From contig NW_025408667.1 of the NCBI RefSeq assembly GCF_020360975.1, forward strand, positions 9,610,001 through 9,674,000: 64,000 nucleotides of DNA, written 5' to 3'. Below the pieces are notes generated by a model. It saw only the letters and a list, made by a program, of their open reading frames with translations. It was not told the origin of the DNA and made no database searches. Made by a program: the position numbers and the translations under genes. Of this stretch, positions 24,431 through 36,000 are shown piece after piece. Within the stretch, counting starts at the first letter, position 1. Every line of letters begins with the position of its first letter. The stretch comes from Hirsutella rhossiliensis (lineage: Eukaryota > Ascomycota > Sordariomycetes > Hypocreales > Ophiocordycipitaceae).

Positions 24431-24717
24431 GGGTTACTAAGAATAGCATCCTAGTTTAATACGTCTAAGGCACTAAACGATTAAACCTCGCTAATAGTAA
24501 TAGTTTCTTTATTTAATAAACGAACCGATTTATCTTAAGAAGAACGCGTTATACTATCTTCTTTATTAATAGCTTATATACCTTACTAAAATAACTTACT
24601 ACCTTAGTCTTTTAGGAAACGCTTTTATTTCCTAATCCGAGCTAGGCGAGCTATTGCTTCCTTTAACGCTTCTTTTACTTTCCGTTCGTCCGAATTAATC
24701 TTTTACTATTAATTTAT
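24361..24717 (-). pseudogene. Antisense coding region of element C
   Basis: A continuous 119-codon frame on the strand opposite pol, lying between the chromodomain and the 3' LTR and overlapping the chromodomain end tail to tail by about 60 bases. The start is ATA at 24,717 (RIP of ATG), the end TAA at 24,361-24,363. All internal stops are TAA/TAG at likely Gln positions. The core is a helical, charged segment (EALKEAIARLARIRKQKRF) of the sort found in many short fungal hypothetical proteins with Leu/Lys/Arg-rich coiled coils. C' carries the same frame at 37,909-38,288. Function unknown. Confidence 0.7.
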
Positions 24718-25143
24718 AATATAATAAACTAGAAAAGAAGGAATATTAGTAAAAAGAATAATAAGGAAGGAAAGGGATAAAACGAACGGGCGGACGCTAT
24801 ATTATAACTATTATAAGAACGACCTATAAAGGCATATTTAAAACACTAATTAAAACGCTCGCCGACTTTATAAGTTAGGCCTAACCGAAAATAATAGGAG
24901 TAAGGTATAATTTTAATACCGTAGATCTCGGTCTAGGATACTAGCTCCGATCGTTAACGCGATTTATCGGAATTATAAGAACGGGATTTTTAAATATAAC
25001 TAGATATACTATTAGTAATATATCCTAAAAGGATAAAAGAATAAGGAATAATATACTTATATACGACGTAATAAGGGTATATTTATATATAGCGGCTAAA
25101 GTAGTAGGTCTTAGGGATAAGACTAAAAAGAGGGGAGGTATCC

Positions 25144-25608
25144 TATTACGACTATAGTCTAGCGAACCGCGGGGACTAATATATATTATAAGGTTACGTA
25201 ACGTAGGGAGTAAGGAATATTAGACGGACTAACGGGCTAATTAAGTTTAGAGCGACGGGTTACTCTAGCGCTCTAACGCTCTATAGCTAGGATCGTAGGA
25301 TCGCTCTAGCGCTCTAGCGCTCTTAGACGACGGGATTACCTAGCGCTCTTAGCGATCTAGGGAAGCTCTCGAGATATATAAGGAAGGAACGGAATACTCT
25401 TTTAAATAGATAGCTCGATAGCTTTTAATATAGATCTTTATTACGATTCTATCTCTAATTTTAATTACCTAGTTATAGTCTATAGTCTACGACCTCCGAC
25501 TTATTACTAATATAATATACTTATTATTACTTAAACTATGCCTTATTATATCTACTAATATAAACCCCTCGATAGGTTTATCCCTTAAGAATAATACCGG
25601 TCGTTATA
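25144..25608 (+). repeat. 3' LTR of element C
   Basis: 465 bases, identical in length to the 5' LTR and differing mainly by C/T and G/A transitions. It ends GGTCGTTATA and is followed by target duplication TATTA. Confidence 0.9.
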
Positions 25609-25613
25609 TATTA

Positions 25614-26040
25614 GTATAAAAAGCTATAAGCTATAGCCCGAAGTCTTTTAAGCTAGCTAAGGTAACTAAGAAGCATTAATACTACTTCTTAGCTAAGGGC
25701 TTAAGGGCCTTTATTATCGTAATAAAGGCCTTAGGCTTTAAGGCTTATAAGGGCTCTTAGCTAACTTTTTATTTTTCTAAGTTATAATTAAGCCCTATAA
25801 TAGCTACTAGGCTTTTAAGGAGATAAAAGAGCTATATATAGGGCTTAATATAGCTAAAGGCCCTTAAGTTAAAGCTTAAGTTAGTAAGGATATCTTATAT
25901 AGCTAGGTTATAAGCTTACTTTATAAGGTAACTAAGTAAAAAGTATAAGGTTTAAAGAGTATAAGAGAGGTATACTCTTTTAAATTATACCTTTAGTAGT
26001 AGTAGGGCTACTTTAGCTTTTAAAGCCTTAATAAAGGATC
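25614..26040. repeat. Unclassified RIP-degraded repeat, piece 3
   Basis: Lies between C and B. The plus strand can be read in one frame with mostly Gln-type stops, giving a Lys/Leu-rich, DNA-binding-like product that I cannot identify. Its last five bases (GGATC) are the left target duplication of B. Confidence 0.35.
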
Positions 26041-26297
26041 TATAAGCGTGCTATTAAGAGGTATAGGCTAATAAAGCACTTAGGTATATAGTACTAATAT
26101 ATTAGTAGGGTATTAATAGGGAATTATACTTACCTTACTTATAAGTTATAGACTACTTACTACTTTAATTAAAGAAGAGAAATCCTTCTTTTTATAAGCT
26201 TTAGTTTTATAATAAGGAGAATATAATATATATAGTATAGTACCTCTAGCTATCTTTACTACCTAACTAATTATACCGTAATATATATTCCCTTATA
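26041..26297 (+). repeat. 5' LTR of element B
   Basis: 257 bases, collinear with the other three LTRs of the A/B family. It starts TATAAGCG and ends CCCTTATA. Confidence 0.9.
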
Positions 26298-29200
26298 ATT
26301 TCTAAAGCTTCTTTTTTTAGTTACTTAGTAAAGATAGGTACTTAAAGAAGACTATATAACGCTCCTATAGCGCGATATAGTAGTTAACTAGTTAAGGCTT
26401 CTTTATTATATATATTAAGTATCTACTTAAGAGATAAAGAATAAGAAGATATATCCTTAAAATAAACCTTTATTATAGACGGCGTTATAACTATATTAAA
26501 GATATCGCTACTTATAAGTATAAGATAACTATCTTATAAGGAAAAGCTTATAGCTTTATAAGCGCGCGTTAAGGAGCTAAAGGAGATAAAACGCCTATAA
26601 GATCGCGTTATATAATTAAAGGAGGAAATTACTAAACGCGCTAGTACTATTACTATTTATTTAAAGAAGTATTAATAGTCCTACTCCCTTAAATTAAATA
26701 GTAGTTATAGTAGTAAGGTTAAGATTAAAAATATCGCTTAATTATCTTAACCTATTAATATATAGAAATATCTAAACTAGACTTACGATCTAAAGGATAC
26801 TATTAAAGTAGCGCTTAAATATTTTTATCGCGATAAAATAAAGATCCTTTATATAGTAGATTATATATATAGCGACTATAAAGTAAGATAGCGCTAATAC
26901 CTAAAGGAATAAACGCTAATTAACTAAACTAAATAAAGTATAGATTAAGTATACTTTAAAGAATAGATACTTATTTTAATTAAGGATATTATAAATAAGG
27001 AGATACTATTAGCGATATAATTAAAGGAGGCTCGCTAATAAGAAAGCTAGTCCCCCTTAGAGTTTAGCTTATACCTTTACTCCTTAAAGAAGTATTTTAA
27101 ACGCTTATTAAAAAAGGTATATACTCTTATATTTTTTACTAAGCTAAAGCTATAACTTTAAGACTAAATTAACCTTTATTTAATACTTATTTATACCTAT
27201 TAATAAGAAGAGCTTATATAAGTTACCTATTAATATTAAGATACTACTATTAATAAGAGGCGATATATTAATATTACTTTTACTATTAAAAGAACTAGTA
27301 ATAGAAATAGTACTATACCTTAAGGTAGTATATATAAAGGGAGGATTTAAAAAGGCTAATAAGCTAGGCTAAATCGTTAAAGAAATACTACCGATTTAAC
27401 TAATAACTAATAAGCTAGCGATATACCTACTAAGGGCTAAACTAAGGGATATTATTAAGAAAGAGGATCTTTTACTTAATTAGGAATTATATATTTCTAA
27501 TATAATAAGCTAGGATACCTATCTATAGAATATACTAATTCTTTAATAATAAAAACCGTAGTAAAGACTCTTAGACTTAATACTATAAAATAAGAAAAAG
27601 GTAAGATATTAAAAGGAACGCCTCTCCCTTAGTAAACTTAATACTTATAGGATAGTTACTTAAAACTCTTATAATAATATTAAGGCGAAACCCTATTAAA
27701 GTCCCTATATACTTAGATACTTATAATACTATTAACCTTATAAATATATACTTTACTTAATAGTAGGGACTACTATAAGTAGCGCTATTATACCTTAAGT
27801 TATTAAGGCTAAGTAATTATAAGGTAAGGGAGTATAAAGTATAGTTAGTACCGCTTTAAATAATAAATAAAAAAGGCACTAAAAATATAATTACTTATTT
27901 CTATATTAATACTAATAAGTTAACGCTAAACGATTAAGTATTAATCCTTTTATTAGTTACTACCTTAAAGGATAAACGTATTTATATTATCTTATAGAAA
28001 CGATAGTAGTAGTTTAAGTATTAACTAAGTAGCGAAACCTTATAAACTCCTTATAGATTCCTTTAAGAATATAAGAATAAGGTAAGGGTATATATAATAG
28101 CGCTTAATCCTAAGCTAATCCTATTATTAAATAAAGATAAAGATAAAGGGATTTTATAAGAAAAATAAGCTAAAATCCTATTAACTCTTTATTAGTTTAA
28201 AGATACTTTCTTAGCTAATAGATCCGACTTACTATTAGCTAGAAAAAGAACGGATTACTTAATTAATTTAATCCTTAATATAGAACTCCTTTATAAACTA
28301 ATTTACCTTTTATTATAAAAGGAACTCTAAGTATTACGCGACTAAATTTAAGACGTAATAAAAAGGAAAATAATCTAGGCGTTAAAGAGCCTAGCTAAGG
28401 CACCTATCTATTTTATTTTAAAGAAGGATAGTACCTTATAGCTATATATAGACTACTAAGGACTTAACTAAGTTATATAAAAGAATTAGTATCCTTTACC
28501 CTTTATTTTAAAGATTATTAACTGCTATTAAGGAGTTAAGTATTTTCTAAGATTAATATATAGAGTATATATTAATATATTTAAATTTAAGAAGGAGATA
28601 AATAAAAGACTACTTTTTAAATATATTATAGATATTTTAAATACCTAGTAATACTCTTTAAACTTATAGATATATTAGCTATATTTTAAAGCTATATTTA
28701 GTAAGCGCTTAAAAGGCTTATAAATATAATTTATATAGTCTACATTAATAATATCCTTATATACTCTAAGATAAAAAAAGAATATACTAAATACTTAAGA
28801 TAAGTAATAGAAAGGCTAAGGGCTATAAAGCTTTATATAAAACTATTAAAGTATATCTTTTATTAATAGTTAGTTAAGTTCCTTAGGTTTATTTTATCTA
28901 TTAATAAGGTATAGATAAACCCTTAATAAGTAAAGGTAATAGCTTAATAGCCTAAACCTATAACCTATTATAATATTTAGGTTTTCCTTAGGTTTTATAA
29001 TTTTTACTAATAATTTATATATAGGTACTTAAAAGTTATAGCGCCCTTAACTATATTATTAAAAGGGAGTAAGAATAAGAAGAAGCTAAGAAGTATAGAG
29101 CTAAACCTTACTAAAAGGGTAGTATTTTAAGCTCTTAAGGATACCTTTTAAAGAGCCCTACTCCTTTAATATTATAATCTAAAAAGATATATTTATATTA

Positions 29201-29488
29201 AAATAGATATATTATAATTTATAATAATAAAGATTATCTTTTAACTTAATAATAATAAACGTTATTATCTAATTATATTTTAGTTAAGAAAGTTTACTAA
29301 AGCTAAACTTAATTATAGTATTTTAGACTAAGAACTATTTACTATTATTAAGTTATTTAAATACTAATAATATTATATTAAAGGGGTAGCGTATAAAGTA
29401 AAGGTATTATCGGACTACTATAACTTTTAGATATTTATATACTAGACCTCTTTAAATAAGAGGTAAGTAAGATAGTATATATACTTAG
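26298..29488 (+). pseudogene. gag, protease, reverse transcriptase and RNase H of element B
   Basis: gag-like sequence (about 26,500-27,250) is followed by a protease region (near 27,650), reverse transcriptase (about 28,390-28,900, with an IDY-GLN block and QYPLPFI-type strand) and RNase H up to 29,480. The catalytic box reads YINN at 28,741-28,752 instead of YxDD. CA and TG are practically missing, and stops are TAA/TAG at Gln or Trp positions. F interrupts the gene just after the RNase H segment, at the duplicated CTTAG. Confidence 0.75.
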
Positions 29489-29674
29489 TATAAGAGTCTT
29501 TGACTATTATGGGTGATGGGCTTAGGCCGCGGCCCAAGCCGTGTAGTCACGTGCGGAGGGCCGGATCCCGCAAGTATAGCGGCGGGCCAGCCGCGCATAG
29601 AAGAGCTCTGCATAGCTTATTAACATCATCCTACGGACGGCACCTACGCGCACGCCTCTGCCTACTCCGTGACA
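29489..29674 (+). repeat. 5' LTR of element F
   Basis: 186 bases from TATAAGAGTC to GTGACA, matching 36,001-36,186 with a handful of differences. A RIP-saturated version is at 60,181-60,366. The 5' end lacks the canonical TG at this copy, while the 3' copy is preceded by TG, so the outer boundary is uncertain by two bases. Confidence 0.9.
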
Positions 29675-29700
29675 GTATAAGCTATCAATTAATAGATCTA

Positions 29701-30905
29701 ATAGATGTCTCTCCGGAGAGGGCGCCTCCCCCTCGAGGAAGCACTCCGCCCCTCCCCGGACGGATAGGAAGTATCGCAGCTATCCTAGAAGCGATTAGAA
29801 GCGCGACGGCTAGCGAGAAGGACGAGGTTCTCGCTGCACTAGGGGAGCCGTCTGCGAGACCGGCTTTAACCCCTACGGCCTCCGCAACGCCGGTTACGGC
29901 GGCGACACCACCGACGAGGAAGCCGCTCCCTTAGCCGACTTAGGACGGCAAGCCGGAGTCCTTTTACTTCTTCCTTAGCCGGCTATAGACGAAGTTTATA
30001 ACTAACGAGAAATAGGGCCTAAATGGCTATCGCGATATAGCGTGGTATTCGCTCCTCTATACGCTGCCGGAGCCCTAGATGCGGCGGATCTCCGGATTCT
30101 AGGATAAGGGCGGCCCTAGGGGCAGACGCGACCTATAAGACTTCTTCTAACACCTTATACATACGTTCGGCAACGTGCAGGAGCGGGAGAAGGCGTAAGA
30201 TAGGCTGCGGACCCTTAAGCAGAGAGACGGACAAACCTTTAGCGAATTCCTTCCCGATTTCGAAGAGACGCTCTTATAGGCAGCGGGGACTACGGTGTGG
30301 GAAGATAGCGCGAAGCTCATATAGCTACGGAATTCGATCACGCCGGCCCTACGGGAGCTGCTTATCCCCGTGATTATGCCTACTAACTACGGCGAGTACG
30401 TGAGCCGGTTAATAAAGGTGGCTTAGGGCTACGAGCAGACGCCGCGTTTCTAGAAGCTCCGTAAGCGCACGCCGTATAGCGGCGACGGGATCACCGCCCC
30501 TCCGTAAGATGAACAACCGGCTGTCGACACGGACGGGGACACCCTAATGTCGGCTACCCGCACGGACCGGGCCAGACGCGGCAAGAAGACGCCGTCGACC
30601 ACCCCCTATACCGCCCCGCACTCTAAGTAGCGGGCGAAGTAAGTAACGAGCGAGGAAATCGGGAAGAGGAAGGCTAACGGCCGCTGCCTACGTTGCGGAG
30701 CATCTACGCACTTTATATTAAAATGCCCCTTCCTTTTAGCTAAGCGGCCCGTGGCGGTTTAAGTAGCGAAGATAGAACCGCTCCTCGCCTTAGACGATAA
30801 GGAGGACTCCGCCCCCCTAGGCCCGGAGGAAAAAGAGTAGCTCCGGAGCAAAGACGGGCTCCGGAGCCCTAATTACTAGCACCAGCAAAGGAGAAGGAAG
30901 AATTG
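29701..30905 (+). pseudogene. gag of element F
   Basis: The frame runs from 29,701, where ATA probably replaces the original ATG, to about 30,800. The structural part around 29,760-30,440 contains conserved blocks such as FGNVQEREKA and TNYGEYVSRL. The nucleocapsid zinc knuckle CLRCGASTHFILKC (Cys-x2-Cys-x4-His-x4-Cys) is intact at about 30,690-30,735. Stops such as TAG and TAA at Gln positions break the frame about a dozen times. The open stretch that begins inside the LTR at 29,500 is the same frame extended upstream, not the real start. Confidence 0.8.
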
Positions 30906-33900
30906 TCCGCCCGTATAGAAGAGGAGCCTACTTTAATATAGGTTATAATTAATAACTCCTTGCCTATTGCCGCCCTTATAGACGAGGGCTGCTAGTGCTA
31001 CGCCGCAGTTAACGAGGCGCTTACGCGAGAGATATAAGTGCTAGTAGAAAAGATCGCCCTAAGGCGAGTAAAGGGCGCCTTAAGCGCGATAGAGGGTGCG
31101 GTGATTAGGGGCATTACGTGGCTGGCTATAGAGGTCGACGGTTGCCATAAGCTTATCGTGGCCTATATAATCCCCTAACTAGAGTTTCCCCTAATCCTCG
31201 GGAAACCCTGGTTATTATATATAGAGTTATACTCGGTTCCGCACCGGAGGAAGCTATAGTTTAGGCCTACGCAACGGTAGGTCCGCTACGACGACGGTTC
31301 CGTAGGCGTGGGACTAGGCGTGCGAGCTTTATGCTCGGCATAAGAAGTCCTTGCCTCTATCTTCGTAGGAACCGTGCGACGGGTAGAGCGGGGGCAAGGC
31401 CGGGCAGCGGCTGACGTAGCGGTCTGCGTAGTTAGCCTAGTAGACATCGATAAGGCCCTCCGGACGAAGAAGCCGAAGTCGCCCTCTAAGCTACGGCAAT
31501 AGATACCGGAGCGCTTTCACGACCTCCTACCGCTATTCGAGTCCTAGGAAGCAGACAAGCTTAACCCGCATAAGCCGGGGGTAGACCATAGGATCGTACT
31601 CCGCACCGATAAGAAGGGGCAGGAACTACCCGCACCGTTCGGACCGCTATATAGCATATCACACGCGGAGCTGCTAGTGCTAAAGAAGACGCTAAGGGAC
31701 CTCCTAGATAAGGGTTTTATTTAAGCAAGCAGCTCCGAAGCAGGAGCGCCGGTCCTATTCGTGCGTAAACTAGGGGGCGGGATACGGTTCTATTACGACT
31801 ATAGGGCCCTAAACGCAATTATAAGGCCGGACCGCTACCCCTTGCCCCTAATCTTAGATACGCTCCGTAACCTTTCGAAGGCGAAGTAGTTCACGAAGCT
31901 AGATATAAAACAAGCGTTCTATAAGGTGCGGATCTCGGAGGGTAACGAGTAGAAGACGGCGTTCCGTATACGCTACGGCTTATTCGAGTAGCTTATGACG
32001 CCCTTCGGCCTCTTAGGAGCGCCCGCCACCTTCTAGCGTTATATCAATAACGTGCTTCGGGACTTCCTCGACGAGTTCGCCTCCGTATACGTAGATAATA
32101 TCCTTATCTATACGAGCGGCTCCTACGAGGACTATATACGGAAAGTACGGAGGGTCCTAGAGCGCCTCTAACTTTATAGGCTCTACCTCGACCCGGATAA
32201 GTGCGAATTTGGGGTTAAGAGGGTTAAGTACCTAGGCTTTATTATCTACGTAGGCGCAGGCATATAGGCGGACCCCGCAAAGATCTAGGCGATTCGGGAC
32301 TAGGCTGCCCTAACTACGTAGATAAGCGTACGGAGCTTCCTTAGGTTCGCGAACTATTATAGGATATTTATTAGGGGCTTCTCCCGTATTATAATGCCCC
32401 TAAACGAGATTACCGGGAAGCGGACCGCCTTTTGCTAGGGGCCCGCATAGGAAGGAGCGTTCCGCACGCTTAAGGACCTATTCTCTTAAGCCCCGGTGCT
32501 GCTCTAGTAGGACTTCGACCGGTCTACGTTAGTTAAAGCAGACTGCAGCGGCTAGGCACTTAGAGGAACGCTCTCCTAGGAGGTAGACGGGCGGAAGCAA
32601 CCGGTGGCGTTCTACTCCCGTAAGCTAACCCTAGCGGAGCGGAATTACGCTATTCACGATAAGGAGATGCTAGCGATTATTAGCTGCCTCGAGCAATAGT
32701 AAGCGGAGCTCCGGAGCTATAAGAGCTTCGAGGTTCTTATAGACTATAGGAACCTCGAGTACTTTATAACTCGCTAGCACCTCTCGGAGCGGCAACGAGA
32801 GTGTTCTAAGATAAGGCCCTGCAACGCTTATAGGATAGGATGGCGGCTCTAGACCGCACCTACGAGGGCGTGCGCCGCGCCGTTAAGTCCGGCGCTCGAC
32901 GCCTAGATCCGAAGCTAAAGCTAAAGGTGTAGGTGGCCGACTGCTATATCGACCCACGGGGGCATCTACGCTAGCGGGGGAGACTATAGGTACCGGGCGC
33001 ACCGTATACCACGGAAGCTAAGGAGAAGGAGGGACCGCCGGAGCTAGACGAACGGAACGAGCTCCGAGGGAGGCTAGTCTAACTTATCTATAACTCTAGC
33101 GTCGTAGGTCACCTAGGCAGACAGGGCATAGCAGCAGGCCTTGCGAGGGACTTTTACTAGCCCCTCCTATAGCACTACGTTCGTCGCTTCCTCTATAACT
33201 ACGATATCTATGGCCGCACGAAGATCTAGAGGGCGTAGCTTAAGGGGCTGCTTAAGCAGCTTCCGGTGCCCGACCGGTTCTATACGCATATATAGATAGA
33301 CTTTATAACGGACCTCTTACTTATAGAGGGCGGCAACCGCTATATATAGGTAATTAAGGACCGACTTAGTAAGTCTATAGTATTAGAGCCGATGCCGTCT
33401 ATAGATACGGAGTCCTACGCAGAGCGCTTCCTATAGTGCTAGGCCCGCTCGCATAGCTAGCCAGCCTCTATTATAAGCGATAGGGGATCGAATTAGACCA
33501 GCCGCTTTTAGCAGCACCTATGCTAGCTACTTTAGATCACGCAGCTACTTAGCACGGCATATCACCTATAGACCGATAGAGGGCCTAAGAGGGTTAACTA
33601 GGAGGCGCAGGCTTACCTGCGGGCTATCGTGGCCCGCAACTAAGTAGACTAGGACCGGTGGCTCCCCGCGGCCTAACTTACGTTAAATAGTAGACTATAT
33701 ACCTCTATTAGGATGGCCCCTTTCTTTGCAACGCATAGCTTCGAACCACCCTTACTAGTTCCCTTTGCCGTAGACGTGGCAGCGGAGCAGCATAGCAATA
33801 CGTTACTAGAGGGCCGCGCCTCCGCGTTCGTACGAAAGCTATAGGAGACCACGGATTATTGCCAATCCGCGATGGCCGCCGCGGCGTAAGATTAGGAGCG

Positions 33901-34400
33901 GCACGCCAATAAGACTAGGGCCCTAGTAGATAGGTTCGCGGTAGGAGATAAGGTATAGCTAGACCTCCGTAACTATAGGTCGGCACGACTAAAGAAGAAG
34001 CTTAACTAGCTATACGCGAAGTTTACGGTACGGAGGGTTATTAGCCCGTAGGTTATAGAGCTCGATGGTCTCCTAACGGGGGTCTATAATAAGATTAACG
34101 TAGACCTCCTTCGCAGAGCCTCCTCTAACCCGCTGCCCGGATAAGAAGCAGCGGACGCCTAACTACCCGCAATCGAGGTAAAGGGAGAGGACGAGTTCGA
34201 GGTCGAAGAGATACGGGCCGCGCGCTAGAAAAAGGTCGGCAGGGGGAAACGCCGGGAGGTCCTCGTTAAGTAGCGCGGGTATCTCGACCTTACGTAGGAA
34301 CCCGTACGTAAGTTTACGGGAACCGTAGCCCTTAATAAGTTCGAAGCCTTATTCGGAACGGTAGACGAGAACGACGGACCAGCGGACCACCGACAGCAGC
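30906..34400 (+). pseudogene. pol of element F with chromodomain
   Basis: Protease (about 30,930-31,210) has an active-site-like ALIDEGC rather than Asp-Ser/Thr-Gly. Reverse transcriptase (about 31,680-32,260) has YDYRALN and YVDN at 32,088-32,099, the second catalytic Asp lost. RNase H (about 32,520-32,800) shows the KADCSG and FYSRKL blocks. Near 32,803 the frame shifts and the usual linker is shortened, so an internal deletion is likely. Integrase (about 33,080-34,140) has the His/Cys zinc region (VGHLGRQ ... CDICGR), DFITDL and later catalytic blocks. The chromodomain (about 34,190-34,375) reads VK-RGY...LT-EP with TAG at both conserved Trp positions. Confidence 0.85.
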
Positions 34401-34530
34401 CCGGGCTAGGACCACGAAGTAGGCATAGCGGAGGGGGCAGTTACGGCAACATAGGCAATATAAGCGCAATAGTACGGGCGGAGACAAAAATAGCGTTTAT
34501 TACGGGGCGGAGCCCCTAGACTACCCGGGC

Positions 34531-35435
34531 CTATTCCTTATCGTTATTATTATTATTATCTTCGTTATCGTCGTCCTCGTCGGCCTCCTCCTTCTTATTA
34601 GCGGCGGCGGCGGTCTCTAGGGCGCTAAGGCGGCCCTCTAAGCCCGCAAGCCAGTCGGCGGCGGCGGCGGCTCCGGGGGCAGAGGGGCGGCGGCCAGCGG
34701 CGGCGGCAGGGGCAGCGGCGGTGGCGGAGGCGGGCACGGCTAAGGGGACCGCCGACAGGGCGACGGAGGCAGTATCCCTAGCGCCGGGTGCGTTAGAGGC
34801 GGAAACAGGGGAGCGGAGGAGTAGGACTTACTTAGGCATAAGGCCCCATCGCTCGAGGGCGCGGAGGTTGCGGTAGGCGGCGGCGGCGGCGGTAAGGCGC
34901 TTCTTAGCAGCCCCCCGCGCCTACCCGTGCGAGCCGGCCTTCTAAGCCGACGCCGCAGCGAGCAGGACGGGAGGCGCCGCCTTATAGGCGCGGCCGGCTC
35001 GCGCGCACTAGTAGCAGCTGCCGCCGCGGCGGCGCCCGGCCTAGTCGGAGCAGTCGAGCTCCTGCGACGTACAACGCACACAGGGGGCCGAGCGGGCGGC
35101 GCCGGCCTATACTTAGCGCTTATACTATAGGAGGTTAGCGGACAACGTCTATTACGCTTGCCTAACTGCGGACTTACGGGGGTGGCGGAGACGGAGGCGG
35201 GGGCCGAGGGGCCGGGCGTCACGGGTGGCGGCGGGGACGGCGTCGTTACCCTAAGGGGCGACGTAAGAGCGAACAGCGCAGTAGAGGCGGCGGCGGCGGC
35301 GGTGGGAGCGGTGGCAGCGGCGCGGGCAGGAGCGGCGGTAGCGGCGGAGTCGTCGTCGGCCGCGGCCAGCACGGCGTCGACGAACGACTCCGCACGCTCC
35401 GAGAAGGAGGAGGTAGGAGAGGGAGAGGCGGACAT
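34531..35435 (-). pseudogene. Antisense Cys-motif protein of element F
   Basis: Opposite to pol, between chromodomain and 3' LTR. It starts at ATG 35,435 with an Ala/Pro/Ser-rich N-terminus, then changes frame once near 35,200 (intron or frameshift). The conserved part carries PCVRC, a further Cys 7 residues on, and a second pair SCYQC, so a paired Cys-x2-Cys zinc-binding motif is likely. It is followed by a KKRLTAAAAAYRNL block and ends with an acidic Asn/Asp-rich tail. Internal stops are TAG/TAA at likely Gln positions. F3 (62,965-64,000) keeps the same frame, with Cys codons changed to Tyr by RIP. Not recognised as a named family. Confidence 0.7.
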
Positions 35436-36000
35436 GTCTATCGCGGAAGTCAGCACGACGGAATACGGCCTCCCGCTCTATGAGGCGCGGAACTTACTAG
35501 TTGGAGTTGTTGTTGTTGTTAGGGCTATTGTTGCTATTGCCGCTGCTACTGCGAGCACACGTTAATAGAGCGGCCCGCACAGCTAGGATCGGACCAACGC
35601 CCCGGGTAGAGCGGAACTTACTTATTGATGCTGCTGCTGCGGTTAAAGAAGGGAGAGAAGGAAGGGAAGGGGGAAGGGGGGGATGCCGCCTTATATACCC
35701 CTTAGTAGAGGATGCTGCCTAAGGCAGAGGGGACGGGCAACCTAAGGCTCACGTAGGTCCGGACCAGCCGCCGGCCACCTAGGGGCGCATATAATAGGTT
35801 ACGCCCCTATTTAAACGGCCAGCCGGCCAACGAGTGTGGAGCCGGGTCCCGGCTGCCCGGGCTAACGGGCGCGGGGATAATAGGGCTAGTAGGGCCGGCC
35901 CTATTAACGGGAAAGGGCAGGGAAGAGCCCGCGGCACGGGCCTAATTATACGGGAGCCGTTAATAGGGCAGCACTACGCCGCGCTTAAGGGAGGGCATTG

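Larger units (their letters stand above)
17847..25608 (+). mobile_element. Element C: RIP-mutated chromodomain Ty3/gypsy retrotransposon
   Basis: 7,762-base element with two 465-base LTRs (17,847-18,311 and 25,144-25,608) and an exact 5-base target duplication TATTA (17,842-17,846 and 25,609-25,613). The LTR starts TATTACGAC, which fits RIP of TGTCACGAC. A purine-rich tract (AAGAGGGGAGGTATCC) precedes the 3' LTR. gag, protease, reverse transcriptase, RNase H, integrase and chromodomain follow in order on the plus strand, with an antisense frame at the 3' end. RIP is strong, though a few CA/TG remain. Confidence 0.9.

Noticed and set aside
8940..29488. A variant genetic code in which TAA and TAG mean Gln
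   Set aside because: The stops sit mainly at Gln positions, but TAG also replaces Trp (both conserved Trp of the F chromodomain), Cys becomes Tyr, and CpA/TpG are missing everywhere, including LTRs. That is RIP. The genes at 1-8,870 and element D use the standard code.
29500..29934. gag of F starting at 29,500
   Set aside because: The first 58 codons lie within the LTR. The likely start is the mutated ATG at 29,701.
35158..35565. A 135-codon plus-strand frame rich in Ala and Val
   Set aside because: It is a shadow of the GC-rich antisense gene of F, and it is not conserved in F3.
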